64,000 nucleotides of DNA from positions 10,024,501-10,088,500 of the forward strand of contig NC_037641.1 in assembly GCF_003254395.2 (NCBI RefSeq), read 5' to 3'. A program made the translations under genes and the position numbers. Positions within the stretch are counted from its first letter, which is position 1; each line of letters opens with the position of its first letter. This DNA is from Apis mellifera (taxonomy: Eukaryota > Arthropoda > Insecta > Hymenoptera > Apidae). The notes under the pieces were generated by a model that saw nothing but the letters and a program-made list of their open reading frames with translations, searched no databases and had not been told where the DNA came from. Below, in pieces: positions 13,146-25,324 of this stretch.

Positions 13146-16100
13146 ATGCCAAGTGAAATAAGTGAATTTAATGACGAACCGGTTTCAATATCTTATAACG
13201 AAAATGTTGAAAGGTAAATATTAATATAGGTTAATAGATTGTTTTTAAATATATAAGTAATCTAATACAATTATATTTATATGTTTAATATATATATTTT
13301 CTCTTATATGGTAATATTTTATATATTATTTTATAATAATAGCATTAAATAATTAAACCATTAACAAATAATATATTCTATTTTATTATTTTATATATAC
13401 ATGCTTCTTATTTCGATATTTAACTAATTTTTTTAATATATATATATTTATATTATATTATATATATTTCAGAATTACAGGTATTAACCATAAAAAATTT
13501 GGAATTCCTGTCCATATCTTAAAACATAGACAACAATTTTGGGATGAATTGTTTTATAGATATTCAGAACAAGTATGAATTATATTTTAATTTATTTTAT
13601 TTTATTTTAATATATATATTTATTTATATGTAATAGTTTTTTCTAATCACTAATATAATAATAATATATTTATAATTGTTTATAATTTGTTTCAGTCATC
13701 TGATGAAACTGTATTGAATATTTCATCATTAAAACCTGTTGAAAGTGAATCTATATTAATAGATCAAATTTATAGAAAGGAATATAAACCATTCAATATA
13801 ATACAATATTGGGTAAATACTGGTTATTTACCTTATAAGAAACTTTATATAGACAAAAACACACAATCTGATATTGAATTATCTCATTCAAATGAAGTAT
13901 GTTTAAGTTCATCACATAAGTCTTCTAGTAGCTCAGTTGATACTGCTACATATATTTTGTCAAATATGAATACAACTAATAAAATAGAAACTATGGCTAT
14001 TATAGAAGGAGCAAAACATAATGCAATAGAAAATATAGAAAATACTGAAAATACTGAAAATACTGAAAAATTACAAATTACTGCTAATAATATGCATGAA
14101 AAAAATAATGAACATACTGAAAATAATAATGGTAATGATCAACAATATTGCATGTTAAATGAAACTCATAAAGTGTTAAATCATGTATTACAAGAGCAAA
14201 ATATAGATATAGAAAAAAATATATCACAATTGCAGAAAAATGTAGATCTTAATAATGATGACACAGTTGATATGCATGATAAATTAATTAATAATAATTT
14301 AAATAAAAATTCTTGTATTGAACAAAATTCATCAAATATAACAAACAGTCTTGAATTGCAAAATAGCATTATAAAAAGACATCGAAAAAAATTATATACT
14401 GGTAGAAATTCGCCAGTTGATCTTATTAACATAAGAAGTAATAATAAAAACACAATATTTCAATCAAAACGAAATTTACATCCTGCATTAGATTTTGAAT
14501 GTACATTATCAAAAAGATATAAAATTTGGAAAAAAAGAAAAAGTCAATTTTCTATATATAATAAATATCTTATGAATAATACACAATTTAATACTTCAAG
14601 CCTTAAAAAACAAAGAAAAAGATCAAAATTAAGAAAAACATCAATAAAAAATGATGAAACTATTTGTATGAATAACAATACTATTCAAAAGAATTCAAAA
14701 ATAAATCGACAATCAATGAAATGTAACATTGATCAAAGTATAAATAGAGTTCCATCAATTAATGATTTAACAAATATAAAAAACAAATTTAATGAATTAA
14801 TTAATTATGAAGAAAAAATAAATGTAGAACAACATAAAGAAACTAATGATATAACGAAAAAAATAAATTTAAATCCAATAATTTATCTAACGCGATTATC
14901 AAAAGATGATATTGAAAAATATAAAGGATCGGGAAAATCAAAAGAAAACATTAATTCAATTCAATTATCAATCAATAATCAAAAGCATAAGAAATTAAGT
15001 GAAATGATAAAATTAAAGAATTTAACTGTTTGTTTAACACGTTTATCAACACTTGATATTGAGAAATATAAAAAATCAAAAAATGTATTACCAAAAATAA
15101 TAAATTCAAATTTAAATGTTTGTTTAGAACAATTACCAGAAATTGAAATTCAGAAATATAAAAATATTAATAATAAAGAATTAAGTAAAAATGATTTAAT
15201 ATCAAGATCTATTCAATCACATAATGATAATATAAATATTCATAAATTTGTTCAACGTAATACATTAAACTGTGTTTATTCTAATAATGATTCTGGTACT
15301 AATTCTTATAGTAATATTAATTTAATAACAGAAGATACCAATAGTGATCAAAGTACTGTTTTAATTTATAAATGTAGTAATACATCGTTTGATTTGTCTA
15401 GCTCTTTATCTGTATTGTCAGAAACCAGTTCTCAATTTGATTTTTCAAAAACTTTCGATAGTTATATTTTAAAATCAAAAGAAAGAATGAAATCAAATGA
15501 AAAAGAAAGAAAAAATAAAGTATTTAGTAAAAAAATAAATACAACAGAAAAAAGTGTTAAAAATAAAATAGGAAGAACAAGTGATAAAAATCAACCAAAT
15601 CATATTGTTGATAAAAATAAATATAATATAAAAAATAAAAAACTTAGTAATATAAATGATTCTTGTAAGAAAAGTTCAAATATAAATAAAAATATATTTT
15701 TAAATGAAAATGTACATCAGAATATAAACAGTATAACTTTATCTTCCAATAAATCAGAAATAAGTTCTGAAAGTAGTAACATATATACAAGTAATAAGAA
15801 GAAGAGACCACGTGTTGTCTCTTCTGATGAAGAAGATTTTGTACATTGTTTAAAAGATACACAAAAATTGAAATTAAAACATTATAAAATGTTAAATCAA
15901 AATTTAAATAATATGAATAAAAAAACAAGAAAAAATATAATAAAATATTCAAATTTAAATACTTCATTAAATGAACCAGAACTTCTGACTAAAAATATTA
16001 GAACACAAGAAGAAGATATTAGTTCAATCAAGAAACAAAAATCTTTGCAACAATACAATTTATCTATGGGAAAAGATTGTAATCAAAGCATAATTAAAGC

Positions 16101-16251
16101 ACAAACTGTAATTAAAGATCAAATAAAAAAATTATCTAAAGTTAATACTTCACAAATTGCAAAAAAATCTCATGTAAGTCATTTACTTTTTAAGACAAAA
16201 ATATTTAGTTCTGATTCCGAAGATTCGGATTCCGAATATTTGACAGAATGA
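13146..16251 (+). CDS. Unrecognised Asn/Lys-rich, probably nuclear protein (907 aa, three exons)
   Basis: Exons are 13146-13213, 13473-13572 and 13696-16251, with GT-AG borders; the first two give exactly 56 codons and enter the long third exon in frame. I do not recognise the family. Residues about 20-120 are the only part resembling a folded domain, with aromatic-rich words such as KHRQQFWDELFYRY and FNIIQYWVNTGYLPYKKLYI. The rest is mostly disordered, with NTE triplets near residues 165-180. Three diverged copies of an 18-residue motif, roughly N-x-x-V-C-L-T-R-L-S-x-x-D-I-E-K-Y-K, start at about residues 449, 498 and 528. KKKRPR (about 757) is a likely nuclear signal directly before VVSSDEED, and the C terminus is SSDSEDSDSEYLTE; both are CK2-type acidic serine clusters. 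A possible poly(A) signal AATAAA lies at 16290. Existence of the gene is well supported by the long open frame in AT-rich DNA; function is unknown. Confidence 0.85.
14020..14072 (+). repeat. GAAAATACT minisatellite within coding exon
   Basis: Three to four near-perfect copies of a 9-base unit encode NTENTENTE in the disordered part of the 907-residue protein. Copy-number changes would stay in frame. Confidence 0.8.
14872..15162 (+). repeat. Three diverged 18-residue peptide repeats in the 907-residue protein
   Basis: Copies at 14872-14925 (IIYLTRLSKDDIEKYK), 15019-15072 (TVCLTRLSTLDIEKYK) and 15109-15162 (NVCLEQLPEIEIQKYK) are 49 and 30 codons apart. The shared core is hydrophobic-x-hydrophobic-L-x-x-L-x-x-x-[DE]-I-[EQ]-K-Y-K. 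The linkers between them are unrelated Asn/Lys-rich sequence. The pattern is that of a repeated short binding motif or short helix in a disordered chain. Confidence 0.75.
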
Positions 16252-18297
16252 CATTGCTCATTTAATAATTTATTCTTAGATGACAAAAAAATAAATTACT
16301 AAAAAGTAATTCATATTATCATATTTTTTTTTATAAAATAATTGTATTTTGTTATTTGTCAAATTTTAAAAACAATTTCTTCCATAATATAAAATGATGA
16401 ACTTGTATTGCAATATTGTTTACAAAATCAAATATTGTTGAGATATAATATAAGTAAACTAATATGCAATATAAATTTCATGTATGAGGTGTATATTAAG
16501 TTTTTTTAAATCTAAATTTAAAACATAATTCTATACCAAATCAATCACTTTTTGAGAGATTTTTTTTTTATAACTAAGATATTAAAATACACATAATATA
16601 TAAAAATTTATCAATAAATATTTGGATAAAAGATATAATATTTGTCTCAATATAATACAATTAAAAATTTTATATTTAAAAAGATAATTTAATTTTGACA
16701 AATTTTAAGTATATTAGAAAAAAAATGTTCATATATTTTCACATAATATTATAAAAAAATTACTGATTAAAAAATATATTTTTTTACATAATAAGTAGAA
16801 TTGATAAATTTTCATTTCTATTTTTGGCGAATATTTTGGGAAAAATCTAATTGCACTAATATGTATATGTAAAAAAATTATTGTTTTTTGTTAATATAAT
16901 AAGAGACATAATAAAGGACACAATTTATTAATCTTATTGTTGCTTTATTAATTAAATATGAAAAAAATATATTAATAATTGTTATAAATATAAAAAAATA
17001 TGAAATAATTCTGAATTGACATTTGTACTGCACAAAACAGTAATAAATACAGATTCAAATTTTACAAAAACTTTTGTTATTGGATTTACATCGAGCATGC
17101 ATCAAATGTTGTAGGATTTTTTTGTATATAACATATCATAATTAAAAAGTTATTAAAAATGAAATTCTTCTTGCTGCAAAGTCCCCAATTATGTTATTTT
17201 TTTTAAAACCAACAAAATAATGATTTATATTTCTTCTAATCTTCTAATTTCATGTAAATTACATTATATTTCACTTTAAAAAAAATCTCCAAATTTGATA
17301 TAAAAAGTGATTGTTTTAACATAGATTCATGTTGATTTATTTTTATGATATTTTATCATGATTTATATTAAAATATGTAATAATTTGTGTCTTTTATTTA
17401 ATTAAAAATAATTTTTTATTACAATATTAGTTTAATTTTATTCACATATTTTTTTTAACAATTGTATATATGTAATTATTTCATAAATTAGCATTATATA
17501 ATTTTTTTATAAGTTTAAGTTATAATATATATGTATATTTAATGTATAATATATATCTAAATTTTGAAAATACGTACTATATCAATTTAAATTTTAAATT
17601 AAATTTTTAAATTTTTTAAATTGAGAGAGAGAGAAAGACAATATGCTCTGTTGTTTATGTCAAATTACAAATAAAAAAGATGAAATATAAAGTAATGTAT
17701 TTAATGAAAAGAATAATATAAAAATATCTTAAAGAACTTAAAAAAAAGAATATGAAAATAGTAATAAATCATTAAATACAAATAATATAAAACCATAAGT
17801 GAAATTTTATTGGAAAAGTACTAAAATATTTTAGGATAGAATCATATTGATCAATATATAAAATTTATAATTTGTTTTTTTATGTATTTGATTCTGAATT
17901 TATAGTAATATATATGTAATTGCATATAATTTTTTTAAAATTTTATTTACTGCTTATTATATTATTATTATTTTTTTAAATCTAAATCTTTATTTTTTTA
18001 TAATTATAAATAGTTTTAAATATTCACTCCAAATATTTTTTAATACAATTTTTTATATTATTAATTATGATATTTTTCATAATTCATATATATATTTATA
18101 GTACATTAATTATTTATTTATATATATTTATTTATAAAAAGAATCGCATTTAATAGAAGGTTAATATTAAATCTATTATTAATCTTTAATATATAAATTT
18201 TATTTCTTGTTTTACAAATAATTTATTGATATCTGTGGATAATTTTTTTTTATATATATATTTTTATTATTTTTTGATTTTATTTTCTTAAATAAAA
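16252..18297. other. Convergent intergenic gap
   Basis: It lies between the 3' ends of the 907-residue gene (plus) and the methyltransferase-like gene (minus). It must contain both 3' UTRs: AATAAA on the plus strand at 16290 and its minus-strand equivalent at 18263-18268, about 30 bases after the methyltransferase stop. The rest is AT-rich with no visible structure. Confidence 0.6.
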
Positions 18298-18558
18298 TTA
18301 TCGAATTGCTACACCCAATATATGTTGTTTTGAAAGAATTAAATGAAAAAAATGAGATACGTAACCTTTAAGAGTAAATGTATTCCATATAATTTGATCA
18401 AAGCCAGCATTTTTAATATATATAATAAAATCAACATTTAAATGGCAACCACCAAAAAATAATGGCCATATTTTTGTTAGTGATAATACTTTTTGTAACC
18501 ATCGTATAAAAATTCCTTCATTCTCAGGTATATGTTCTATAAATAAATATTGACCATC

Positions 18559-19167
18559 CTACAACAAATCACAGGGAAGATTAAATTATTTTCAATTTAT
18601 ATAAAATCAATTAATAAGTATAAGATGAATGAAATATTTAATAATGTTTAATAATGAATAATAAAATTAAAAAGTTTTAATTTGATTTATATATAAATAA
18701 TTATTATTACTATTATTTTTGTATATTTAACAATTTTTTTTATATTATACTTATTTATATTCGAGAATTAAATTGAAAGATCATTAAATTTTTACTTGTC
18801 AAAACCTAAATTGTCAATTTTTTTAAAAAATAAAGTAATTAGCATAAATTTATTTTGAAAAATAAAAAATATTTTTATTTCAATTTGATTTTTAAAATGA
18901 TTTTTCATTTATACTGAAAAATGAGATAGAAACACGAAAATATTTTTTTTTTCGAATATACATCAAATAATTTGAAGTAAACGGAAACAAAATAATATTA
19001 TTTTTATATAAAAAATTATAATATATATATATATATATAAATACTTTCAAATGTAAAAGTTTAAAAAGATTATGTTTTAAACTACCTATTTACATATATA
19101 AAAATTAAATAAAATAAAATTAAACTAATAATATTTTTATTAGTTTATTATTCCATGTGTACAATTC

Positions 19168-19223
<56 letters not shown>

Positions 19224-19394
19224 AATTCAAGATTATAGTTATAAATTGTTTTATAACTTTGTATTATTCTTACAATATATATTAATTCTCTTATAACTCT
19301 ATAAGCTAGTATAAACTATTTTACATTAGTATAATATAGATGTAAGTTACTATACAATAGATGTAATAGATATAATAGATGTTAATTAACTTAC
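18559..19394 (-). other. Intron of the methyltransferase-like gene
   Basis: It is bounded by donor CCG|GTAAGT at 19395/19394 and acceptor TTGTAG at 18559. It is AT-rich and contains a long (TA)n microsatellite at 19,173-19,218 that could be unstable. Confidence 0.7.
19173..19218. repeat. (TA)23 microsatellite
   Basis: An uninterrupted alternating TA run of about 46 bases inside the second intron of the methyltransferase-like gene. Confidence 0.95.
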
Positions 19395-20316
19395 CGGTGC
19401 CAATACTCTATGGATTTCTCGTTGATTGTAATGATGTTACTGAACATAATGATCTTGTGGTCACAACTACGTCTATATATCCAGTAGGTATTTCTTTCAA
19501 AGAACTACCATCTCCGATTATTAGATATTCAATAATGATATGAGAAAATTGCCACGCACGATTACTTTTTATTAAATATTCAGCTAATTTCAGATTTCGA
19601 TCAACACCATTGTTGTATTAAATGTGTATTTTCTGGATAAAATTGTATATTTTCACCTGAAAGATTTAAATTTTATTGATCTATGTATTTACGTATAAAT
19701 ATATAGGATTATTTTATCAAATTGGTAATGTACATATAAATATGAATTTCATAGAAGTAACATAAAATAATGTCTATGTATAATTTAATATTATTTCTTT
19801 GATTGATTCAGAGTAAAAGACAAATATTTTTGAATTTATTGTACTCTCTCTATATGTACTCTCAATGTCTTCCTTAAAAATTTAAAAATTTATATATCGT
19901 GTGTTAAAGTTAATTTTTATATAATTTATAAAATTTAAATTATACAAAAGTAGAAAAAAAAAATTATTTCGGGAAGACGTTATATATATATTTCTATATA
20001 TCTATTTCTATTATTAATATACATACGTGCAATGCACACCCGTTTTAACATCAATTTCAAGGAGACGTATGCAATTCATGGATTGTAATACTTTGTCACT
20101 CGAAACAACGTATTGTAATGATTTGAATAAATGTTTCTTCCAAGGTGTCATGAGTTCTGCGCACTCCACTTCAAATCCCGTTAAATAAGCTTTGTAAATA
20201 CGTTTTTGCAAATTCAACCATTTTCGCGATATTAAAATTCCAATAAAAATTACAACAAGTAATAACAATCCATAATCCGTAATTACGTCGCGGATCCATA
20301 AATCGTTATTGCTCAT

Positions 20317-23079
20317 TTTTCTTTATGAAAAAATTCTTAAAATTTCTTGTAATCTTTATTTTGAGTGAGCAACTAATAAATGAATCGAATATCAATTTTT
20401 TCCCCTTTAATTATTAATTTCGTATTCATTTAAAAAAAAAACATCTTACTCGTATAGATGTGTTTTGTAAATAAGTATACTTTAAAATGACGAATGTTCA
20501 CATTGAAATGAAATAAATCTGCTTGTAATCATTCGTGATAAGATAAATATTAGAATTTACATTTTTTTGAACGAATAATATTACGTTATATATATTGCAT
20601 AATATTACATCGACGAAATAAATACTATTTTAAAAAACAAATATTTGTTAAATTTTATATCAATTAATATTAACATTTCTAATTTTATTAAAATATCATC
20701 GTATTAATTATTTATTTTAAAACTCGATAGTGATGGTTCGATGAATTTGAAAATATAGTATTGACCATATGGTTTATCGTAAAAAAAAAAGGAAAAAAAA
20801 GAAAAAAATAAATATAAGAGAGAAAGAAAAAGAAAGAAAATGTTTTACGGAAGAAAATACGATTCGGCCGGTATATAGAGGAAGAGAGAAAACAATGGTC
20901 TCACGTTTTCGAAATGCGAGAAAGAGCGTACAAGTTAACAAAGGGGAAACAGCCAGCGGGCAAAAAGAAAAACGCTCGAAACGAACATATCGGCGCAAGG
21001 GGAGCCATGATTCTTTGTCACTCGAGTTTTTAAGAGTGACCACAAACAAAACGGAGTTCGATCAATTTAGTCCCTCGACCGAGTGCGTGCATTCGTTTGC
21101 CTCTTGCTCGTGCTCTCTTACGTGTATATACACGGACCATACATCCATATTTTCATTTCACATGCACGAAACTCGAAATTTGCTCGATTCAGAAGCATTT
21201 CGCAGTTCCAGAGAGGCGTTTTGTTGTTAGCATTGGGGCGGAGAGGAGGCCGACCGTTTTCGTAATGGCTCGTTGATTCGAGAGAATCGTCATAAAAAAA
21301 TCATACATGCAATTTTCATTCTTCATTCTTAGTTGTTTTTATTCTCTGTTTTCTACGTGCTCCTCGTATTTTGCAGTGTTTCTAGATATGGTTCAGTTCT
21401 TTTTTTTTTTTTTTTTAGTTGTATTCAATATTATATTCAATTTCGATAAATCTGTTGTTTTTTACATTATTTGAATAAAACAATAAACATTTGAATAAAA
21501 AATATACATGTGTACATTCTATCTCTCGAAAGTTTAAAAATTCGTTTAATACTTTCGATTCATGAAAAAAGGAATGAAAATAAAAAATGATCTAATATTA
21601 TATAATATTTTGTGATTTTTGATATTTAAAAGATACATGTTTTATATGTTAAAATTAAAAAGAAAATTGAATAAATTTTGCATTATTTCGTTATTATAAA
21701 TTACTATCCGTCGATAATGTTGTGATCTGCGTAAATGCGCGGAAAATATCATTTGCCCCTGAAAATAGGCAACCAATGCTCTCCACTGTTATAACTAAAC
21801 AACATATGTATAAAAGTTATAATAGAAAGACAAAGATTTATATCATTTTTTCTTTAAGGAATGGAATATTTAATTTAATGAATAACAGTATTATAATAGA
21901 AAATTTATTTTTAGAGACACTTATGCCATTTTTTTATTTTATAAAATTTATCTTTTCACATCGATGTTTGATTCGTTGTCTATTCAATTGTAAAGTTACG
22001 ATATTTTTGTCTTCATCCCATTCTTTTCATCCCGCTTTCTGTCATTCGAGAATGCCCGAAGGCTCGTCAGCAAATTTAAGTTGGACACGTACAAGCACGT
22101 GAACAGTTCTTCGAGTACTTCGACGGCTTATTGGTGAGCACGAAGCGAGCGACCCACCTATCTGTTTGATCTTTCAAGAGTGAAAAATATTTAAATGCTG
22201 TCGTTGCTGTTTTATATTTTACGCACTTGTGCGCGTAACTGTACCTCTTGTGACTTTCCTTTAGCAAACAAGACGAGTATTTGATAAACTATCTGTCGAT
22301 GATTATCATGCAAATCGTACACGATTATTATGCGAGACTCTTTTTTGCCATACTTTATTTATTTAAAACTTTCTATAAGAATAATGAAGCTATTTTATAA
22401 TCCTAATAAATAATCTTAATAATAAACGCGAAAGAAGAAGATATACAACAACAAATCTGAACAAATCCGAAGGTAGAAAATTTAAATGAAAAATATATCA
22501 CGAAATATAATATCAACACATGGAGAAAAATGAAGAATTAAAAAATTCTATGTTTAAGATTTTCGATAATAATTTAACCAAGCCGTGGGAATGAATATAT
22601 GTCCGATAAATATTTATTGAAAAAATTATTTGGGCCAAGGAAAATTATTTTTTTTTTTTTTTTTTCTTGTTCGAACGAACGAGCCGAGCATGGAAGTATC
22701 TTAAGTATTTTTTACCTCGCGTACAACAAACTACTTACAATATATTCTCGATGAAGGAGGGATTCGATTTCAGCGAAACACGATGCTGCGAGGCGTACAA
22801 GACTCACTTGAGAAGAAGCTCTTTTTTTCAAGTGTCGCTACGGCAGCGAAGTCGACGGCATTGTCTCCATTGTTGGCGAATCGTAATCAATATTTTCACA
22901 ATATGGCGCTATTGTGGCTAGTACGAGCGAGGTGCACAAGCTCCGCGAAGCTTTTATTCCTCGCCATCGTGACCACAGATCATTGTTTAACAAATACACG
23001 AAAGTAAAACGTAAAATAAAGTATTCGCGAAACGAGGCATTTGTCCTATTTCTTTTTTCTTTCCATTTTTTTCCATTTT

Positions 23080-23112
<33 letters not shown>

Positions 23113-23906
23113 GCATTTATACATATTAGCTCAATCAGCGAGGCATTATTACGGGGAAGGGAAGAGACGGCAAAGTAAGCGTTCGATTTTACAGCCAAGA
23201 AATTTTCGCTTCAAGGTAGTCCTTAAGGGTCGAAATATCGGAGTTATATTTCATGCAACGAGTGTCGCGTGGTTAACGTTTGTTGCGTTAACGCATAATA
23301 CCTGTACCTAAGCCATAAACTAATAAATACATTAACTTAAGATCGACAATGCGTCCAAACATCAAACAAATCGTAAACGATCACAATGCATGAAGGAAAT
23401 TCGAGATCGGTTAAAAGAATACCGTGAAAGGACAGGTCGTGATCTTGATTTACGACAAGTACTTATTTTCGAGGTTATGGCCACACGCTGACACCAGGAC
23501 CTTCTCTTCCAGGATCCTCTCTTCCTCCTCTCGATTCCACTTCCCAACTTCGATTTCACTTCCTCCCCGCATATTTTCCTTCCCAACACATTTTCCTCTT
23601 TACACACCTCTAGTTATCTAAAATCTCGAACGCTTATTTTAATCATTTTCGTTTCATTTTTTAGATCGAATCCTCCTGCAATTTTTAACCAGGGGGAAGG
23701 AGGAGAGAAGAAGGAAACTTTGGCAAACTTTATATTGATTTCAAAGTAACCAAAGTCGAGACCAAATCCATCCTCATAATTTCAACCAGAAAAAGGACTC
23801 TTGTGTCAAGATGTAGACGACGATTATAAGAAAGAAAAAGTAAGCTGATATTGGTGAGTTAATTTCGACAGTTACACGTTAATTTACAACGTTTAAAACG
23901 TCCTGG
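20317..23906. other. Intergenic; transition from AT-rich to GC-richer sequence
   Basis: Bases up to about 20,750 are AT-rich and should hold the promoter of the methyltransferase-like gene. Beyond about 20,760, after an A/G-rich run, CpG and G+C rise sharply. GC-balanced blocks lie at about 20,860-21,290 and 22,660-23,000, and T-rich tracts at 22,649-22,667 and 23,080-23,112. Open frames here have no recognisable domain and overlap on several strands, so I call no gene. Confidence 0.55.
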
Positions 23907-23952
23907 ACGCCACCCTCCTAAAACGCCCACCCTCCTAAAACGCCCACCCTCC
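23907..23952. repeat. 17-base minisatellite, about 2.7 copies
   Basis: The unit CCACCCTCCTAAAACGC repeats nearly perfectly; the first copy has one deviation at its left border. Confidence 0.9.
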
Positions 23953-24380
23953 ACGTATCTGTTTTACGTAACGTAGGACGATAAGCGGGGAACAGAAGCG
24001 TTCTCTGTTTCCCAAAACAGAAGGAGATGATTTCGTAAAGGAAATATTTATCGAGGATAGTTAGTAAGGAAGAAAACGATGGATTGTAGGGAGTAAGAGA
24101 TCCGACCGGGGGGGGAGGGGGTTTTCCTTTCCCCGAAAGTTCGTGGTCGGCGGAGGAGAGAGCGACAGAAGTTGGGAAGCACGAAAGAGGGCCCCGTCGG
24201 CGTTTCTCTCTGTAGTTCGATCGTGGGCGGAGCGTCGCGGTGCTCGGCGTTGTGTGTGAACCAGAAATTGTCAATGGACGGTATTGTTGGGATGCCGGTG
24301 CGTGGCGGGAAATAATAAATGGCCGAAACTTCCATGCCACGGTCCCGTAAAAACCTACCGATATATCGGGGCAACACCCT

Positions 24381-24502
24381 CTTTTTTTCTTTTTTCCTTC
24401 CTCTTTTTTCCTTTTTTCTCTCTCTCTTCTTCTTCCACCTCTCTCCTCTCCTTTTTCCTTTTTTTCTTTTCCCTTTTCTTTTTTTTTTTCTTTCCCTCCT
24501 TC
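24381..24502. repeat. Long pyrimidine tract
   Basis: It is almost entirely C and T on the plus strand. Long homopyrimidine tracts can form triplex DNA when they have mirror symmetry, which I did not establish here. Two apparent overlapping frames on each strand arise only because stop codons are rare in such sequence. Confidence 0.85.
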
Positions 24503-25238
24503 CCTCGACACCGTTAATGCGCAAAATCTTTGCACCGACGTGAACCTCCTCCCTCTCTCGCCACCTCTTCTCGATCAAAATGGAACCTTTCAAAAGGGGA
24601 TGGCCGATCCTCTATCAAGTTCAACCCTTGTACGCGTCTCTAAGCTTCGTCTATCGCGTTTTTCTCTCCCCCCTGCGCTCTCGACGCCCACGGGATCCTT
24701 TGAACTTTAACCGAAACCACTTTTGTAATTTCCCCTTCCCGTCGAAAAATCTATCTCCCCCTCTTCCTTCCTTCCTTCCTTCCTTCCGAACGAAGGGTTC
24801 TCGAATTTTCGAATCTCTCAATTTTCAAATTTTATTATTATTATTCGTTCTTTCTTTCCTTTTCTTTTTTTCCTCATTTATCTCTTCGGTAATAGAAATT
24901 TAAATGATAATAAAAGGAGAAAAAAAATTCAATCATCATCTTCGAAACGAAACGATCGCGTTGCACGCATATATTTCAGTTAAGTTATACGCAAATTGCA
25001 ACGGTTCGTCGAACATTTGCTCGTTGGATGTTTCGTCGGGCTCGTAACAGAAGTGTGTCGACGATCATTAGTATTTGCCGAGGGCCAAAGATCGTAAGCG
25101 GAAATTCGCGTCATGATAGGGCATTAGTGTTTTACGACATTTCATTATCCGTGTCGTCACGGATGCCGCTCAAAATCCGTTTCTATCTGTAGCAGCTTGA
25201 ACGCGCCAACGTTTCGCTCTAAGGGGCATAGCGACTTT

Positions 25239-25324
25239 GGGGGGCGAGAGGGAGGAGGAGGGGGAGAGAGAGAGAGGGAGAGGGAGAGGAGGAGGGAGGA
25301 GGAGGAGAAGGAAGGGGAAAAAAA
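25239..25324. repeat. Long purine tract
   Basis: GA/GGA-rich sequence with a short (GA)n core, nearly free of pyrimidines apart from one C near the start. Frames over it encode Glu/Arg or Ser/Leu/Pro runs with no protein meaning. Confidence 0.85.

Larger units (their letters stand above)
18298..20316 (-). pseudogene. METTL7/TMT1-like membrane methyltransferase with two frame breaks
   Basis: The METTL7 (TMT1) family consists of SAM-dependent methyltransferases anchored to the ER or lipid droplets by an N-terminal segment. Exon 1 (20316-20040) starts MSNNDLWIRD, has a membrane segment at residues 14-31 (YGLLLLVVIFIGILIS) and ends in LLEIDVKTG. Exon 2 (19656-19395) continues ENIQFYPENTHL, then breaks frame near 19614 and resumes with GVDRNLKLAEYLIKSN through YIDVVVTTRSLCSV; it breaks again near 19415 before REIHRVLAP. 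Exon 3 (18558-18298) gives DGQYLFIEHIPENEG through a normal C terminus. Splice sites are intact (the first donor, GTGTGC, is weak). The SAM-binding motif usually reads LLE-[VI]-G-x-G-x-G; here the first glycine is Asp and the next is Lys. The coding sum, 800 bases, is not a multiple of three. Either a decaying gene or an assembly with two indel errors fits; the altered motif favours decay. Confidence 0.75.

Noticed and set aside
13146..16251. Homology to Plasmodium-type Asn/Lys-rich proteins
   Set aside because: Such similarity comes from AT-driven Asn/Lys composition, not from ancestry.
20774..21230. Overlapping plus and minus frames at the composition border
   Set aside because: Begin in an A/G-rich run giving Lys/Arg or Phe/Leu; no domain and antisense to each other.
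23918..24593. Two overlapping minus-strand frames of 181 and 205 codons
   Set aside because: Their bulk is Lys/Arg/Glu runs translated from the pyrimidine tract; there are two frames at once and no domain.
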